Below the pieces are notes generated by a model. It worked only from the letters and a program-made list of their open reading frames with translations. It searched no databases and had not been told where the DNA came from. A stretch of DNA of 64,000 nt from Larkinella humicola (GTDB lineage Bacteria; Bacteroidota; Bacteroidia; Cytophagales; Spirosomataceae). The stretch lies in assembly GCF_008727875.1 (NCBI RefSeq), contig NZ_VTWS01000004.1:186001-250000 (forward strand), written 5' to 3'. Positions 53,706 through 62,458 of the stretch are shown piece by piece (the stretch's first letter is position 1; every line of letters starts with the position of its first letter). The translations under genes and the position numbers were made by a program.

Positions 53706-55004
53706 TTAGGGTAATCGGGAAAAATCAATCGACGGTGCTTTTTTGAGCGGTTTTCGGGTAAAATCGGTATTGAGTGGGACATTGTCGTCAAAAAAACCGC
53801 AGTTTTTCAGGAAAAATTGCTTCTCACCGGCTTGTAAACCGCCCGCGTAATCCTGCCGAAAACCGGCCCGGGCGGTGGCGTCGCCGGTAAATTTGGCGCT
53901 TGCCAATTCCTGCCAGACGCCTTCTTTGCTCCGAACCCACTGGTTTCCAAAAGCCACCTGCCGCGACGTATTACCCGTATTCGGCATGAAATTCTCCAGA
54001 AACGAGTGGGGCGATTTGAGGTACGTCGTCGTTTTCGGGCGTTTAAAACTGGCGATCAACTGCCAGTCTTTGTCTTTAGCATCGGAGAAATAGGCGATGT
54101 AGGTGGTGTACCCGTTTTCCGTTGGTCGGCCCCGGAGCAAAAACCGGTAGGTTCGGCCCGCTTTCCAGGGATAGCGAAGGTAACTCTGGCCACCGGACCC
54201 TTCGTTGCCGAAATCGTTGGTCGTTACGCCCTCACCTTTTTTCTCCAGCAAGATTTTCTGATCGTCGGGAATGTCTTTCGGATTGTCGGTTTTGAACGGA
54301 CTCCAGACCGAGAATAAAATCCGCCGTTCGGTCGGCGAATTGACCTGCATCCCGAAATAGCCCTCCGCAAAACCGTTCGCCATGAAGTAGGAACCCAGCA
54401 CGTCGTTGCCTTCCGGAACCGTGATTTCGTTGTAAAACCACTCCGAATCCGAATTGTCCGGGGTGGCATATTTCAGGTGAACCGACGGCCCGCGCCGGCC
54501 CCAATGAAAATAATTGCCCTGGTTGTTGCGGACAAAAACCGTCCTGTCATCGACTAAATCGCCACTGATACCGAGTTCACGAAGCTGCCCGAACACCGGG
54601 CCGGATTTGGTCAGGCCCTGTAAGTCAATCCGGACATAGCCCGGTTTTTGAACGGCCCATTCGCCGACGTAATAGTCCTTGTCAGTACTGCCGCTGGCCG
54701 AAAACTCGACGGCTTTATTCAATACACTCACCCGGATCTTGCTTTCGCCTTCCGGAACGCTCATCGTGGCCGATAGTTTCAGCGTTCCGGCGCGGTCGAA
54801 CCGGATGTAGGTGGAAACGACACTTTCCGGATGGGTCCAGCCGGTCAGGCCGTCGTTGGTGATTTTTTCGGGAGAATGAGACGGTTTCGTTACCCAGGCG
54901 TTGCCGCCGATGGGAACCGACCGGCGATTCGCATCGTGCGAATCGCCGGTCAGCGTGAAAAACCAGGTACTCACTAAAAAAAGGATTGGATTTAGGATAG
55001 TCAT
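53706..55004 (-). CDS. DUF5077-DUF3472 secreted protein
   Basis: A 432-residue exported protein. Short N-terminal hydrophobic leader, then a DUF5077-type beta-sandwich at about 25-130 (STYIRFDRAGTLKLSATMSV), then DUF3472 at about 160-425 (RRGPSVHLKYATPDNSDSEW, FYNEITVPEGNDVLGSYFMA, GYFGMQVNSPTERRILFSVW). Such proteins occur in glycan-utilisation loci and probably bind carbohydrate. No catalytic residues can be assigned. Ten bases after susD, 17 before the kinase. Confidence 0.85.
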   Translation of the reverse strand: MTILNPILFLVSTWFFTLTGDSHDANRRSVPIGGNAWVTKPSHSPEKITNDGLTGWTHPESVVSTYIRFDRAGTLKLSATMSVPEGESKIRVSVLNKAVEFSASGSTDKDYYVGEWAVQKPGYVRIDLQGLTKSGPVFGQLRELGISGDLVDDRTVFVRNNQGNYFHWGRRGPSVHLKYATPDNSDSEWFYNEITVPEGNDVLGSYFMANGFAEGYFGMQVNSPTERRILFSVWSPFKTDNPKDIPDDQKILLEKKGEGVTTNDFGNEGSGGQSYLRYPWKAGRTYRFLLRGRPTENGYTTYIAYFSDAKDKDWQLIASFKRPKTTTYLKSPHSFLENFMPNTGNTSRQVAFGNQWVRSKEGVWQELASAKFTGDATARAGFRQDYAGGLQAGEKQFFLKNCGFFDDNVPLNTDFTRKPLKKAPSIDFSRLP

Positions 55005-55014
55005 TCGAAGGTCA

Positions 55015-56466
55015 CTACAAGGGGTTCTGTTTCAGGTTGGAATTTAGCACAATTTCCGCTTCAGGAATCAGGTGAACCACTTGTTTGTCGGTCGCCGGAA
55101 CGGTTTGCTGGCCGGTTGTGGTGTTGTGATAACCGGGATAATTCCGAACCAGGCTCCGGCCGTTGCGGTAGAGGTCATACGCCCGGTGGCCCTCAAACGC
55201 CAGTTCCAGCCGACGTTCCTGCAACACCACGTCCAGAACCGTTGGCAATCCTTTCAGATCGGTTGCTGAATACAGTTCGGTGCCGGTCAGCCCCGCCCGT
55301 TGCCGAATCAGGTTGACATCCGCGATGGCTTTGTCCGTGGCCCCGGTTTTGGCGTAGGCTTCGGCCCGGTTCAGGTATACTTCCGAAAGCCGCAGCAGAA
55401 TCGGTGAGCTGAGCGTCGCAATACCGCCCTGGTTGGAAAACTTCGTGACGTATACTTTGTCGATGCCGTTCCGCTTTTCCTGCGCTCCCTGCGCCGTCAG
55501 TTTCCGAACCAGAAACGTCCGTCGTTTGTCGTTCGCGTTTTTGTTCACCAGATCCTGATAGTCCTGCGACGCGTAAACCTCGCCCCAGCCGACGCCACCC
55601 GGTGAGGTGTAGAGCATCGAACCCAGTGAACTCCAGGCGCGGTCGTCTTTCAGCGTGTGTTTAATGGCCAGAATAACTTCCTTGTTCTGCTCATTTTCCA
55701 CCGTGTAAAAATCGGGAACCTGCGTCGGGGTGGCCAGCGTAAACCGGTTTTCCGCCATCACCAGATCGGAGTATTTAATAGCGTTGGCATTGTCATTCAT
55801 GTACAGATACACCCGCGAAAGCAGCGCGTTGGCGGCCGCAGCCGTGGCATAACTGCTGGTGCGCGTCACCGTCATCAGCTTGGCGGCTTTCTGCAACTCG
55901 CTGACCACAAACGCATAGACCTCTTTCACCGTCGCCCGGGCGGCATTGTCGTCGGCTTTTGTGTCGGTTTTGATGATTACGCCCAGATTCGTTTCCGGAC
56001 TTTGGGCATACGGCCGTCCGAAAAGCCGGACCAGCTCGAAATGGACCATGGCGCGCAGAAAGATGTTCTCGCCCAGAATCTGATCCATTTCCTTCGATGT
56101 TCCTTCCTGAACGGCCGCAATCACTTTGTTGGCGCCGACAATAACCTGATAGGCTTTGCGGTAAATCTGGAGCGCGTTGGCCTGATCGGAGGTGTGCCGG
56201 TAGGTATACGTCAGAAAAAGCGCATCGGTAGTGGTTCCGCTGAGGGTCAGGTTGTCGCCCGGATATTCGTTCATAATGAACAGGTTACGGGTGTAGTCGG
56301 ACTCTTTCAGGAAGGTGTAATTTCCGTCGGTAGCCGCCCGAAGCCCCTGCACCCCTTGCAGAATGGCCGACTCGGATAAACCGTTGTACGGGGTTGTATC
56401 AATTTCACAGGAGGTGGTTACCACCACACAGCCCAGCAACAAAAAGCGCGAAAGAGAGAAGTTCAT
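55015..56466 (-). CDS. SusD/RagB-family glycan-binding lipoprotein
   Basis: A 483-residue surface lipoprotein that captures ligand for its SusC channel. The leader ends VVTTSC (lipid Cys about 20) then EIDTTPYNGLSESAILQGVQ. TPR-like helices follow (YAFVVSELQKAAKLMTVTRT), then the typical C-terminal block LQERRLELAFEGHRAYDLYRNG. Starts 12 bases after the susC stop; same operon. Confidence 0.95.
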   Translation of the reverse strand: MNFSLSRFLLLGCVVVTTSCEIDTTPYNGLSESAILQGVQGLRAATDGNYTFLKESDYTRNLFIMNEYPGDNLTLSGTTTDALFLTYTYRHTSDQANALQIYRKAYQVIVGANKVIAAVQEGTSKEMDQILGENIFLRAMVHFELVRLFGRPYAQSPETNLGVIIKTDTKADDNAARATVKEVYAFVVSELQKAAKLMTVTRTSSYATAAAANALLSRVYLYMNDNANAIKYSDLVMAENRFTLATPTQVPDFYTVENEQNKEVILAIKHTLKDDRAWSSLGSMLYTSPGGVGWGEVYASQDYQDLVNKNANDKRRTFLVRKLTAQGAQEKRNGIDKVYVTKFSNQGGIATLSSPILLRLSEVYLNRAEAYAKTGATDKAIADVNLIRQRAGLTGTELYSATDLKGLPTVLDVVLQERRLELAFEGHRAYDLYRNGRSLVRNYPGYHNTTTGQQTVPATDKQVVHLIPEAEIVLNSNLKQNPL

Positions 56467-56478
56467 GGGTGTTGATGA

Positions 56479-59406
56479 TTAAAAGTTAAACTGGAGACCA
56501 AAAACCAATTTCCGGCTGAACGGGTATTTCGTACCCACTTCGCCCGTCTCGGTTACGTCCGGGTCGATACCGGAAAACTTCGTGATCGTGAACACGTTAT
56601 CCGCCGAAACCGACAGCCGAACCCCATCCAGTTTGGCTCTGTTGACCAGCGCCGTTGGCAGGTCATACGTCAGGCTGATGTTCCGCAGACGAAGGTAGTT
56701 GCCGTTTTCCAGAAACCGGGATGAGGGGCGTTGCGCGTTGTTGTTCCCGCCGATGACGTACTTCGGATGCGTGGCAATGTCGCCGGGCTGCTCCCAGCGG
56801 CTCCAACCCTCCTGCAACGCCATGAGGTTATAGCGATCGTAGGCACCGTCGTTGTCGAACAGGTTCCGGTCGCCGTTGTAGAGAATAGAACCGGTGCTGT
56901 AGGTGAAGAAGGCGTTCAATTCCAGCCCTTTCCAGCTCAACACCTGCCGAAAACCGCCGAACAGTTTGGGGTTGGCGTTGTTGCCGATAAACTGGATGGT
57001 CGCATCGTTGTAGTTGTTCGTCGTGGTGCTGGTGCCGTCGGTGCCCACTTTTTCCCAGAGCGGTCCACCGGTTTGCGGATCGACGCCCATCCACCGGCGC
57101 AGATACCAACTGTTGAGCGGCCGATCGAGGGCGTAAGGGCGTTGGCCGTTGGCCACCAGAACGCGGTCGCCGTAAAGCGCGGTTACGGTGTTTCGGTTCA
57201 TCCCCGCATTGATGTCCATGCGCCATTTTAGGGCGGTTTTCTGCAAAATGTCGGCCGATAAAACCACTTCAAGACCTTTGTTTCGAACCGCGCCTACGTT
57301 TTCCGTAATGAACGTGTAACCGCTGGTGGCCTGGAGCGGGCGGTTAAATAATAAGTTATTGGTCAGGCGGTTGTAGAGATCAACGGTGAGCGAAAGGCGG
57401 TTCCACAAACTGGCGTCGATTCCGAAGTTGGTATTGTTCGATACTTCCCACGACAGGTTCGGGTTTTCGATGCGGGTTGGGTAGGCGGATGGAATACCGG
57501 CGTATTGGCCTGTCAGGTTATACAGGCCCTGCGACGCATAATCGTTGATGCCATCGGCGTTGCCGGTGGTTCCGTAGCTCAACCGGAATTTGAGGTTGGT
57601 CAGCAGCGGATTGCTGCGCAGAAAGGCTTCGTTGGAGGCATTCCAGGTCAGGCCGACGGCGTAGAAGTTGCCGTATTTCTTATCCCGACCGAATTTGGAC
57701 GAACCGTCCCGGCGGAACGAGGTTGTAACGAGGTATTTATCCTGGTAGCCGTAGTTGGCCTGAAACAGATACGAGGAGAACGCGTTGTCGGTTTTGGTTC
57801 CGCCGATGGTTTCGGGTTGCGAGGTTGCATCCAGAATGCTCAGGCCGGAGAAAATGCCTTTTCCGGTGGCCGCCAGCGATTCATAGTAGTAGGTCTGGTA
57901 TTCGTAACCCGCCAAACCGTCCAGCGTATGCCCGCCGTTGAAACTATGCCGGAAGCGCAACAGGTTCGACGTCAGTAAGGTATAATCGCGGGTGTTGGTT
58001 CTGGCCAGCCGTCCCTGCACATCCAGGGCGCTGGGGCCACGCATGTCCTGACTGCTTTCACTGCCGTAATAACTGGTTTGGGCGCGGTTGGTGGTCGTCA
58101 GCGTCAGCCAGGGCAATACGTCGTACTCGGCTTTGAACAACAAGTCGCCCGACAGCGTATTTTCCTTGAACGTGTTGAACTGGCGGTTATAAATGAAGTT
58201 GGCATTATCGCGGCCATACCATTTTTTGGCACCGGTTACGGGGTTGTAGGGTTGTCCGTTGTAGTACGGATCGTCGTAGGGCAGGTACGTATAAGCCGCA
58301 TAAAGACCGCCGTTGCTGTTGTCGTAGCCGCGCGTCGACAACCCGGCCCCGTTGACATTCACCCGGAATTTATCGCTGATGTTGTGGCTGAAGTTCAGCC
58401 GTGCGCCAAACCGGTCGAGGCCGGTTCCCTGCAAAATGCCCTGCTCCTTGTAGTAGTTCCCGCTCAGGAAGAACTTGGTTTTGTCGCTACCGCCCGAGGC
58501 ACTCAGTTCCGCGAGCGTGTTGCTGGCCGTCCGGAAAGCCTGATCGAACCAGTTGGTATTGGCGTTGGCTTCCGGCGTGGGCAGATAATCGTTCAGAACG
58601 CCCGTTGGCCGGTCGCGCTGAAATACTTTTTTCTGCAAGTCATACAGTTGCGGACCGTCCAGCAACCGGAAATTGCCCAGGCTCAGCGTGCCGACGCCCT
58701 GATTCAGCCGGGCAGTCAGGCGGGTTTTGCCGGACACACCCCGGCGGGTGGTGATGACAATGACCCCATTGGACGCCCGCGCTCCGTACAGAGCCGTTGC
58801 CGAGGCATCTTTCAACACGGTGATCGATTCGATGTCGCTGGGGTTGGGAAGCCCGCCAATGACACCATCGACCACATAAAGCGGATTAGAACTGGCCGTG
58901 AGCGTGCCGACACCCCGAACGAGTACTTTGGGCGTACTGCGCGGGTCGCCGGAACTGTTGCCGACGAAGACGCCGGCCGCTTTGCCTTGCAGCATCTGGC
59001 CGACGCTGTTGGCCGTCACGTCTTTCAATTCTTTGGCCGTCACCACCTGCGCCGAACCCGTCAGGTTGCGCTGGTTAGTAGTGGTATAGCCCATCACGAC
59101 CACCTCATCGAGCATGGTGTCGGCTTTTTTGAGGGCAATCTCGACCGTCGTGCGGTTTCCGACCGTTACGGTGGTTCCCTGGTAGCCAATGGAACTGATT
59201 TCCAGCACGTCCGTTGGCGTCGTTCGAACTGTGAAGGTGCCTTTGTCGTCGGTGGTGGTGCCCTGCGTGGTGCCGCGGACGATGATGGTGGCGCCCGGCA
59301 GTGGTTGCCCGGCATCGTCGCGGATGGTGCCCCGCAGGCTTGACTGCGCATAACCGCAAACGGTTACCGAGAGCCATAGGAGTAAACTTACGGAAAGCTG
59401 TTTCAT
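56479..59406 (-). CDS. SusC/RagA-family TonB-linked outer-membrane transporter
   Basis: A 975-residue glycan transporter. Signal peptide to YAQ, carboxypeptidase-like domain at 24-100 (GTIRDDAGQPLPGATIIVRG), TonB box TMLDEVVVMGYTT, plug at about 115-225 (MLQGKAAGVFVGNSSGDPRS, RGVGTLTASSNPLYVVDGVI), then a long barrel ending FPFSRKLVFGLQFNF-like. It forms the energised lid-channel pair with the SusD protein downstream. The Gfo/Idh gene lies 135 bases upstream on the same strand. Confidence 0.96.
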   Translation of the reverse strand: MKQLSVSLLLWLSVTVCGYAQSSLRGTIRDDAGQPLPGATIIVRGTTQGTTTDDKGTFTVRTTPTDVLEISSIGYQGTTVTVGNRTTVEIALKKADTMLDEVVVMGYTTTNQRNLTGSAQVVTAKELKDVTANSVGQMLQGKAAGVFVGNSSGDPRSTPKVLVRGVGTLTASSNPLYVVDGVIGGLPNPSDIESITVLKDASATALYGARASNGVIVITTRRGVSGKTRLTARLNQGVGTLSLGNFRLLDGPQLYDLQKKVFQRDRPTGVLNDYLPTPEANANTNWFDQAFRTASNTLAELSASGGSDKTKFFLSGNYYKEQGILQGTGLDRFGARLNFSHNISDKFRVNVNGAGLSTRGYDNSNGGLYAAYTYLPYDDPYYNGQPYNPVTGAKKWYGRDNANFIYNRQFNTFKENTLSGDLLFKAEYDVLPWLTLTTTNRAQTSYYGSESSQDMRGPSALDVQGRLARTNTRDYTLLTSNLLRFRHSFNGGHTLDGLAGYEYQTYYYESLAATGKGIFSGLSILDATSQPETIGGTKTDNAFSSYLFQANYGYQDKYLVTTSFRRDGSSKFGRDKKYGNFYAVGLTWNASNEAFLRSNPLLTNLKFRLSYGTTGNADGINDYASQGLYNLTGQYAGIPSAYPTRIENPNLSWEVSNNTNFGIDASLWNRLSLTVDLYNRLTNNLLFNRPLQATSGYTFITENVGAVRNKGLEVVLSADILQKTALKWRMDINAGMNRNTVTALYGDRVLVANGQRPYALDRPLNSWYLRRWMGVDPQTGGPLWEKVGTDGTSTTTNNYNDATIQFIGNNANPKLFGGFRQVLSWKGLELNAFFTYSTGSILYNGDRNLFDNDGAYDRYNLMALQEGWSRWEQPGDIATHPKYVIGGNNNAQRPSSRFLENGNYLRLRNISLTYDLPTALVNRAKLDGVRLSVSADNVFTITKFSGIDPDVTETGEVGTKYPFSRKLVFGLQFNF

Positions 59407-59489
59407 GGGTTGGAAGATTGATAAAGTGGAGCGTAAAAAATCAGAAGGTCAAGGGCTTAGGGCATTCGGTAAAGACAAGCGAAGGGTAG

Positions 59490-59519
59490 CCTGGTCAAAA
59501 CCGGACGGTTTTGACCAGG
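59490..59519. terminator. Tight hairpin between the GH109-like gene and susC
   Basis: CCTGGTCAAAACC, GGAC loop, GGTTTTGACCAGG: perfect 13-base arms 22 bases after the GH109-like stop. No T-run, so it may be a partial terminator or RNA processing site within the operon. Confidence 0.6.
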
Positions 59520-59541
59520 TGGAATAGTTGAGCAAATCAGA

Positions 59542-60912
59542 TCAGTAAATTTCGTTCAGGCCGAAAATGGGGCGGTTCGTCTTCCATTTTCCCCGGGTGA
59601 AATCCGGGATTTCGATGGGTTTGCTGCCCTGCGCAATGGATTGTTCGGATAACGGACTGATGGCACTCCAGACGGCGGCATCGTAGACGTCGATCGGTGG
59701 AGCGGTTTGGGCTTTGATGGATTCGATGAAGGCCCGCATCACGAAAAAGTCGATCCCGCCGTGGCCGCCACTCTGGGCCGTTTGGCCGTGTTGTTTCCAG
59801 AGCGGGTGGTCGTATTTATCCTGGTAGGCCGCGAACGGTTCCCACTGGTGCGGTTTCGGGCTGGTTCCTTCCAGGTAAATCGTTTTGCCGTCGTCCATCC
59901 AGATGCCCTGCGTTCCCTGCGCCCGGAAACCGAGTGAATAGGGGCGGGGGGAGTTCGTGTCGTGCATGATGACGATGTTCTCGCCATTCTCGCAATTGAC
60001 CACGGTGGTAACCACATCGCCCAGCTTGAAATTGACCTTGGCGTTGGGATGATCGGGCCCACCTTTATCGACCACATATTTGTGCAGGCTCCGGGCTTTG
60101 GTGGCGGTTGAGGTCAGGGACAAAAACCGGTTGCCCCGGTTGATGTTCAGCCAGTGAGCGACTGGCCCCAGACCGTGCGTGGGGTACAAATCACCATTAC
60201 GATCGACGGAGTGCTGGGTCCGCCAGCGGGCTTCGGAATACCCTTTGGCCCCAAATTCCACCCCTTCTTTACCCATGCCGCCATTGAACTTGACATTCCG
60301 CAGGTCGTGCTGGTACCCGCAGTGGGCATACAGCATTTCGCCGAACATACCCTGACGAATCATATTCAAAACCGCCAGCACATCGCGCCGGTAGCAGACG
60401 TTTTCCAGAATCATGCAATGCGACCCGGTTTTTTCGAACGTATTGACCAGATCCCAGGATTCTTTCAGGGTGACGGTCGCCGATACTTCCACTCCGGCAT
60501 ATTTCCCGGCTTTCATGGTGGCAACGGCCATCGGCACGTGCCATTCCCAGGGGGTGGCAATCACGACGCCGTCGATGTCGTCGCGCTTGAGCATGTTCAC
60601 AAAATCCTCACCACCTTTCGTGAAAGCAACCGGCACTTTTTTGCCGCTTTTTTCGATCATGGCGTTGGTGCGGCTGATGGCTTCCGGGTCGGGATCGCAG
60701 ATGGCCGTGATCACCACATCGTCGCGGAAAAGGGCCTGGCGGACGTGGCTGCGACCCCGCGAACCGACCCCGATAAAAGCGAGACGGACCTGTGACAAAG
60801 CCGACGGTTTCGAAGCGGCTGCGGCCGGTTCGAACAGCGAAGGAATAAAGGGCGCAGCAGCGGTGCTGAGGGCGGCCGTACGCAGAAAATTTCGGCGGGA
60901 AGAAACAGGCAT
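59542..60912 (-). CDS. Gfo/Idh/MocA-family protein resembling GH109 alpha-N-acetylgalactosaminidases
   Basis: A 456-residue exported enzyme with a twin-arginine leader (SSRRNFLRTAALSTAA). NAD-binding Rossmann start RLAFIGVGSRGRSH, then ENVCYRRDVLAVLNMIRQGM, YQHDLRNVKF, GDLYPTHGLGPVAHWLNINR and a C-terminal DVYDAAVWSAISPLSEQSIA, in the order I recall for Elizabethkingia GH109 N-acetylgalactosaminidase. Such enzymes use NAD to cleave alpha-linked GalNAc by an oxidise-eliminate mechanism. Activity is inferred from resemblance. First gene of the susCD operon, divergent from lacI-type regulator. Confidence 0.8.
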   Translation of the reverse strand: MPVSSRRNFLRTAALSTAAAPFIPSLFEPAAAASKPSALSQVRLAFIGVGSRGRSHVRQALFRDDVVITAICDPDPEAISRTNAMIEKSGKKVPVAFTKGGEDFVNMLKRDDIDGVVIATPWEWHVPMAVATMKAGKYAGVEVSATVTLKESWDLVNTFEKTGSHCMILENVCYRRDVLAVLNMIRQGMFGEMLYAHCGYQHDLRNVKFNGGMGKEGVEFGAKGYSEARWRTQHSVDRNGDLYPTHGLGPVAHWLNINRGNRFLSLTSTATKARSLHKYVVDKGGPDHPNAKVNFKLGDVVTTVVNCENGENIVIMHDTNSPRPYSLGFRAQGTQGIWMDDGKTIYLEGTSPKPHQWEPFAAYQDKYDHPLWKQHGQTAQSGGHGGIDFFVMRAFIESIKAQTAPPIDVYDAAVWSAISPLSEQSIAQGSKPIEIPDFTRGKWKTNRPIFGLNEIY

Positions 60913-61050
60913 AGGGGGAGTTAGCTGAGTGGACGAATGCGTTAGGTTGAGGGTTCAGGTTCAATTCCATGCTGAAATTGGCGAAAAGCCGACAACCGAT
61001 CAATCAAAACCGGAGCTTCAGGGCTCTGATTCTGACGGTTTTGGCCTGCG

Positions 61051-61082
61051 CAAACGTTTGTTCAGACCTGCGCAAACGTTTG
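61051..61082. promoter_or_regulatory. Tandem LacI-type operators
   Basis: The palindrome CAAACGTTTG occurs at 61051-61060 and 61073-61082, each within the longer direct repeat CCTGCGCAAACGTTTGT. Centres are 22 bases apart, two helical turns, so two dimers would lie on the same DNA face. The pair lies between the divergent GH109-like and LacI-family genes. Confidence 0.8.
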
Positions 61083-61151
61083 TGCAAAACCGAAGGAAAT
61101 TTTGCGTTTTTTAGGAATAAGAGTAAATTGTAAGGCTGAACAGGACGCGCG

Positions 61152-62174
61152 ATGAAGGATGTTATTACGATTAAGGAGATTGCCCGGCAATTGCATGTGT
61201 CGCCATCCACCGTGTCCAGGGCTTTGCAGAACCACCCCCGCATCAGCGCACACACCCGCGATGCCGTTCATGCGCTGGCCGATCAGTTGAAATACCTGCC
61301 CAGTACGACGGCCCGCAATCTCCAGCGGGGCCGGACGGGCGTGATCGGGATGGTGTTGCCGGAAATTCGGGAGAATTTTTTCTCGGAAGTGATCAATGGC
61401 GTGGAAGAACTGGCGTTTGAACACCAGGTGACGGTGGCCCTCTACCAATCGCACGACCGGTTCGACCGCGAGAAGCAGATTCTGACCGTGCTGGCTTCCA
61501 ATCGGGTGGATGGCGTGTTGCTGTCGGTTGCCAAAGAAACCCAGCAGACCCACCACATTCAGGAATTACTGGATCGCCAGATTCCGCTGGTGTTGTTCGA
61601 CCGCATTCCGCCCCACATTGCGGCTCACCGGGTCGAGTGTAATATGGAGAAAGGGGCCTATGAAGCCACCAAATGGCTGGCCCGGCGCGGTCATCGACGC
61701 ATTGCGCTGCTGAACGGCCCCCACGCCCTGATCGCCAGCGAGGAGCGGTATCGGGGGTATATCACGGCCTTGGTGGAAGAAGGATTGCCTGTCGAAAACG
61801 CCCTGATCAAGCGCAGTGATCTCACAACGCCGGAAACCGTCCTGAAAATGAATCAGCTTTTGTCATCGCCCACCCGGCCGGATGCGGTCTTGACGTTCAA
61901 CGATTATGTCGCGCTGGATGCCATGCAGGTGTGCCGCAGTTACGGTCTGGTCGTCAATCAGGATATTTCGTTTGTCAGTTTTGCCAATCTGCCGCTCAAT
62001 ACCTACCTCGAACACCCACCCCTGGCATCGGTCGAACAGCATCCGTACCAGATCGGGTTTATGGCAGCTGAAATTCTTCTCAACGTGATCAACGGGAAGA
62101 TTGCTCCAACGGATTTGCAAAATGTAATCCTGGAGCCCGAGCTAGTGGTTCGGGAGCAGAGTGCGGTTTTCTGA
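61152..62174 (+). CDS. LacI-family transcriptional regulator
   Basis: A 340-residue regulator. Helix-turn-helix and hinge at 1-60: VITIKEIARQLHVSPSTVSR, ALQNHPRISAHTRDAVHALA, LPSTTARNLQRGRTGVIGMV. The remainder is a periplasmic-binding-like sugar domain (VLLSVAKETQQ, FDRIPPH, VLTFNDYVALDAMQVCRSYG). It probably binds the tandem operators just upstream and controls itself and the divergent glycan operon; the effector is likely a sugar from that pathway. Confidence 0.95.
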   Translation: MKDVITIKEIARQLHVSPSTVSRALQNHPRISAHTRDAVHALADQLKYLPSTTARNLQRGRTGVIGMVLPEIRENFFSEVINGVEELAFEHQVTVALYQSHDRFDREKQILTVLASNRVDGVLLSVAKETQQTHHIQELLDRQIPLVLFDRIPPHIAAHRVECNMEKGAYEATKWLARRGHRRIALLNGPHALIASEERYRGYITALVEEGLPVENALIKRSDLTTPETVLKMNQLLSSPTRPDAVLTFNDYVALDAMQVCRSYGLVVNQDISFVSFANLPLNTYLEHPPLASVEQHPYQIGFMAAEILLNVINGKIAPTDLQNVILEPELVVREQSAVF

Positions 62175-62239
62175 ACGTAGCTTTTCTGACTAGGCTAATG
62201 TCAATAGTCGGCGACGTTTTTACATATAGGCATTTTACG

Positions 62240-62398
62240 TACCCCGGAGGGGTGTTCTGTTAATAGGAAAACGGTATCATCGATGGTTTTAAGCCCCGGC
62301 AGGGGCGACCTAAATCCTGGCGTTGTCAGGGCGCTCCTGCCGGAGCTTGAATGACTATTTATAGCGTTTTTCTATTGACAGAGCACCCCTCCGGGGTA
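62240..62398 (+). repeat. Nested three-level hairpin with CCCCGGAGGGG ends
   Basis: Outer arms 62240-62273 and 62365-62398 (34 bases, 31 identical; the three differences are all G-U pairs in plus-strand RNA). Middle arms 62291-62307 and 62332-62348 (15 of 17; AAGCCCCGGCAGGGGCG). Inner stem CCTG/CAGG at 62316-62330. A third CCCCTCCGGGG copy lies at 62428-62438. It fills the gap between the convergent LacI-family and kinase genes. Confidence 0.85.
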
Positions 62399-62458
62399 AT
62401 TAAAAAAACAGGACTATTGACATTGAACCCCTCCGGGGTAATTATAGACAGATCATTA

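Noticed and set aside
58078-59343. 421-codon plus-strand frame opposite susC
   Set aside because: Shadow of the plug and barrel region of a certain SusC gene.
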